From contig CM066035.1 in the NCBI GenBank assembly GCA_033557465.1, forward strand, positions 920,338,235-920,402,234: DNA of 64,000 nucleotides. Direction: 5' to 3'. This DNA is from Ichthyophis bannanicus (taxonomy: Eukaryota > Chordata > Amphibia > Gymnophiona > Ichthyophiidae). Within the stretch, counting starts at the first letter, position 1, and each line of letters starts with the position of its first letter. Under the pieces are notes generated by a model that saw nothing but the letters and a program-made list of their open reading frames with translations, searched no databases and was not told where the DNA came from. The translations under genes and the position numbers were made by a program. Of the stretch, positions 62,791 to 64,000 are shown one piece after another.

Positions 62791-64000
62791 TAGTATCATA
62801 GTAACATAGTAAATGACGGCAGATAAAGACCAGTATGGTCCATCTAGTCGGCCCAGTAAGATGGCAAGAGTAGGGGCACCTGCCGCTCCGTGCAGGCCAC
62901 CCCTCCCCATATCTTTGTTTCAGGGTGAACCCCCCCCCCCCCAGTCTTTGTTTTAGGGGTGAACCCACCGCTCCATGTAGGACACCCCTGCATGTTGAGA
63001 AATCAGTTAGTTAAGCTTATTTTGATTTTATCCTGTTGCTGTAAAGGGATCCATTGTGTCTGTCCCATGCCATTTTGAATTCTGTCACTGTATTTGCCCC
63101 CACCACTTCCATCGGGAGGGCATTCTAAGCATCCACCACCCTTTCAATGAAAAAGTATTTCCTGACATTGCTTTTCAATTTACCCCCTTGCAGCTTCATG
63201 TTATGCCCTCTAGTTTTACAGCTTCCCCGTCTTTGGAAGAGGTTTGTTTGTTCATTCATTATTTCTCTTTAAGTAATTAAAGGTCTGAATCATATCTCCC
63301 CTGTCCCTCCTCTACTCCAGAGTGTACATATTTAGGTCTTCAAATTTCTTCTCATACTGTATACCTCCTGACGCAGGCTCCAAATCATTTTGGTCACCTT
63401 CCTCTGGACAGTTTCCAGTCTTTTTATATCCTTTGCAAGATATGGTCTCCAAAACTGAACACAGTATTCCAAGTGAGGCCTCACCAGTGAATTATACAGT
63501 GGCATTAGTACCTCTTCCTTTCTGCTGGTAATTCCTCTTTGTATGCAACCCAATATCCCCCTGGCCTTTGCCACCGCCTTGTCGCACTGTTTTGCCACCT
63601 TGAGATCCGCAGAAATCATCACACCAAGGTCCTTCTCCTGGTCCGTGCACACCAATCTCTCTCCCCCTATTACGTACATTTCACCTGGATTTCTGCTTCC
63701 CAAGTGCATGACACTGCAATTCTTCGCATTAAATCTTAACTGCCAAGCATTAGACCATTCTTCCAGCTTTTGTAGATCTTTCCTCATGTTATCCACTCCC
63801 TCAGGGTAGTCCACTCTGTTGCAAATTTTTGTCTCATCTGCAAAAAGACAGACTTTTCTATGCAGTCCTTTAGCAATATCACTCACAAATACATTGAACA
63901 GTGCCAGGCCCAGGACCGAACCCCCTGGGGAAACCCGCTAATCACCCTCCTTTCATCCGAGTGAGCTCCATTTACCATCACATTCTGTCGTCTGTCTGTC
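62791..64000 (-). mobile_element. CR1-like LINE, other subfamily, running out of the window
   Basis: The plus strand begins with the reversed 3' end TAACATAGTAAATGACGGCA, GATAAAGACCAGTATGGTCC, ATCTAGTCGGCCCAG. It continues into antisense 3' coding sequence (CTTCATGTTATGCCCTCTAG near 63200) and RT (63332-64000). A partial duplication (CTTTGTTT..AGGGTGAACCC twice, 62911-62970) lies in the 3' UTR. The element continues beyond 64000. Confidence 0.88.
63332..64000 (-). pseudogene. CR1 ORF2 RT C-terminal part (other subfamily)
   Basis: A minus-strand frame open from the window edge region: LFADETKICNRVDYPEG (the catalytic FADD is FADE here), LQKLEEWSNAWQLRFNAKNC, SVMHLGSRNPGEMYVIGGER, DQEKDLGVMISADLKVAKQC, SLVRPHLEYCVQFWRPYLAK, ending near 63332. 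The SGFPQGVRSWAWHC-like segment near 63920-63950 is frameshifted. The second catalytic Asp to Glu change and the upstream shift indicate an inactive copy. Confidence 0.85.

Overview
This window looks like a piece of a large vertebrate nuclear genome, most likely an amphibian. A caecilian is my best guess, from the mix of DIRS tyrosine-recombinase retrotransposons, CR1 and L2 LINEs, an RTE-type LINE fragment, CORE-SINEs, a 5S-rRNA-derived SINE and hAT elements. There are no operons, ribosome-binding sites or prokaryotic genes. The only host-gene signal is one candidate 77-bp internal exon on the minus strand at 22095-22171, so the window may lie in one or more introns of a minus-strand gene.

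Most of the sequence is DIRS-like elements, almost all on the minus strand. Family A (gag starting MEKP, termini with CACATATGGG and CGTCGGTACCGACG) occurs as a 3'-truncated copy (142-3491), an old 5' end (13386-13918), a structurally complete copy (15916-21568), a 3' half of a sister subfamily (34211-35625), and a copy nested in another copy (45090-53161 inside 40885-54129). Family B is a structurally complete copy (6087-12765). Family C is a copy (23017-32309) split by a nearly full-length L2. Family D is a gag/RT fragment (37485-40884). Complete copies show the DIRS architecture: gag, then RT-RNase H, then tyrosine recombinase (YR), unlike ends that share an inverted repeat, and an internal complementary region (ICR) near the 3' end that joins copies of both termini.

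Gaps between DIRS copies hold CR1 LINEs in both orientations. One CR1 is nearly full length on the plus strand (57931-62358), with an ORF1 carrying a zinc-finger-like head and esterase-like motifs and an ORF2 carrying endonuclease and RT. There are also two L2 bodies (25373-29084 minus, 48534-50700 plus), many short L2-type 3' tails with a hairpin, CORE-SINEs (1-141, 14943-15143, 42937-43265), a 5S-derived SINE (14255-14450), an RTE 3' end (56216-56790), and two short hAT elements with 8-bp target duplications (9346-9691 and 54351-54846).

The most interesting signals are these. (1) A second long open frame over RT-RNase H, in register with the downstream YR frame, is seen in four DIRS copies of two families. 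(2) A 4-bp insertion in one copy fuses RT-RNase H and YR into one frame. (3) DIRS ends and their ICR carry the same variants within each copy. (4) L2-type tail hairpins covary across dispersed copies. (5) There is a candidate conserved host exon. All coding regions of the mobile elements carry stops or frameshifts; none is intact.
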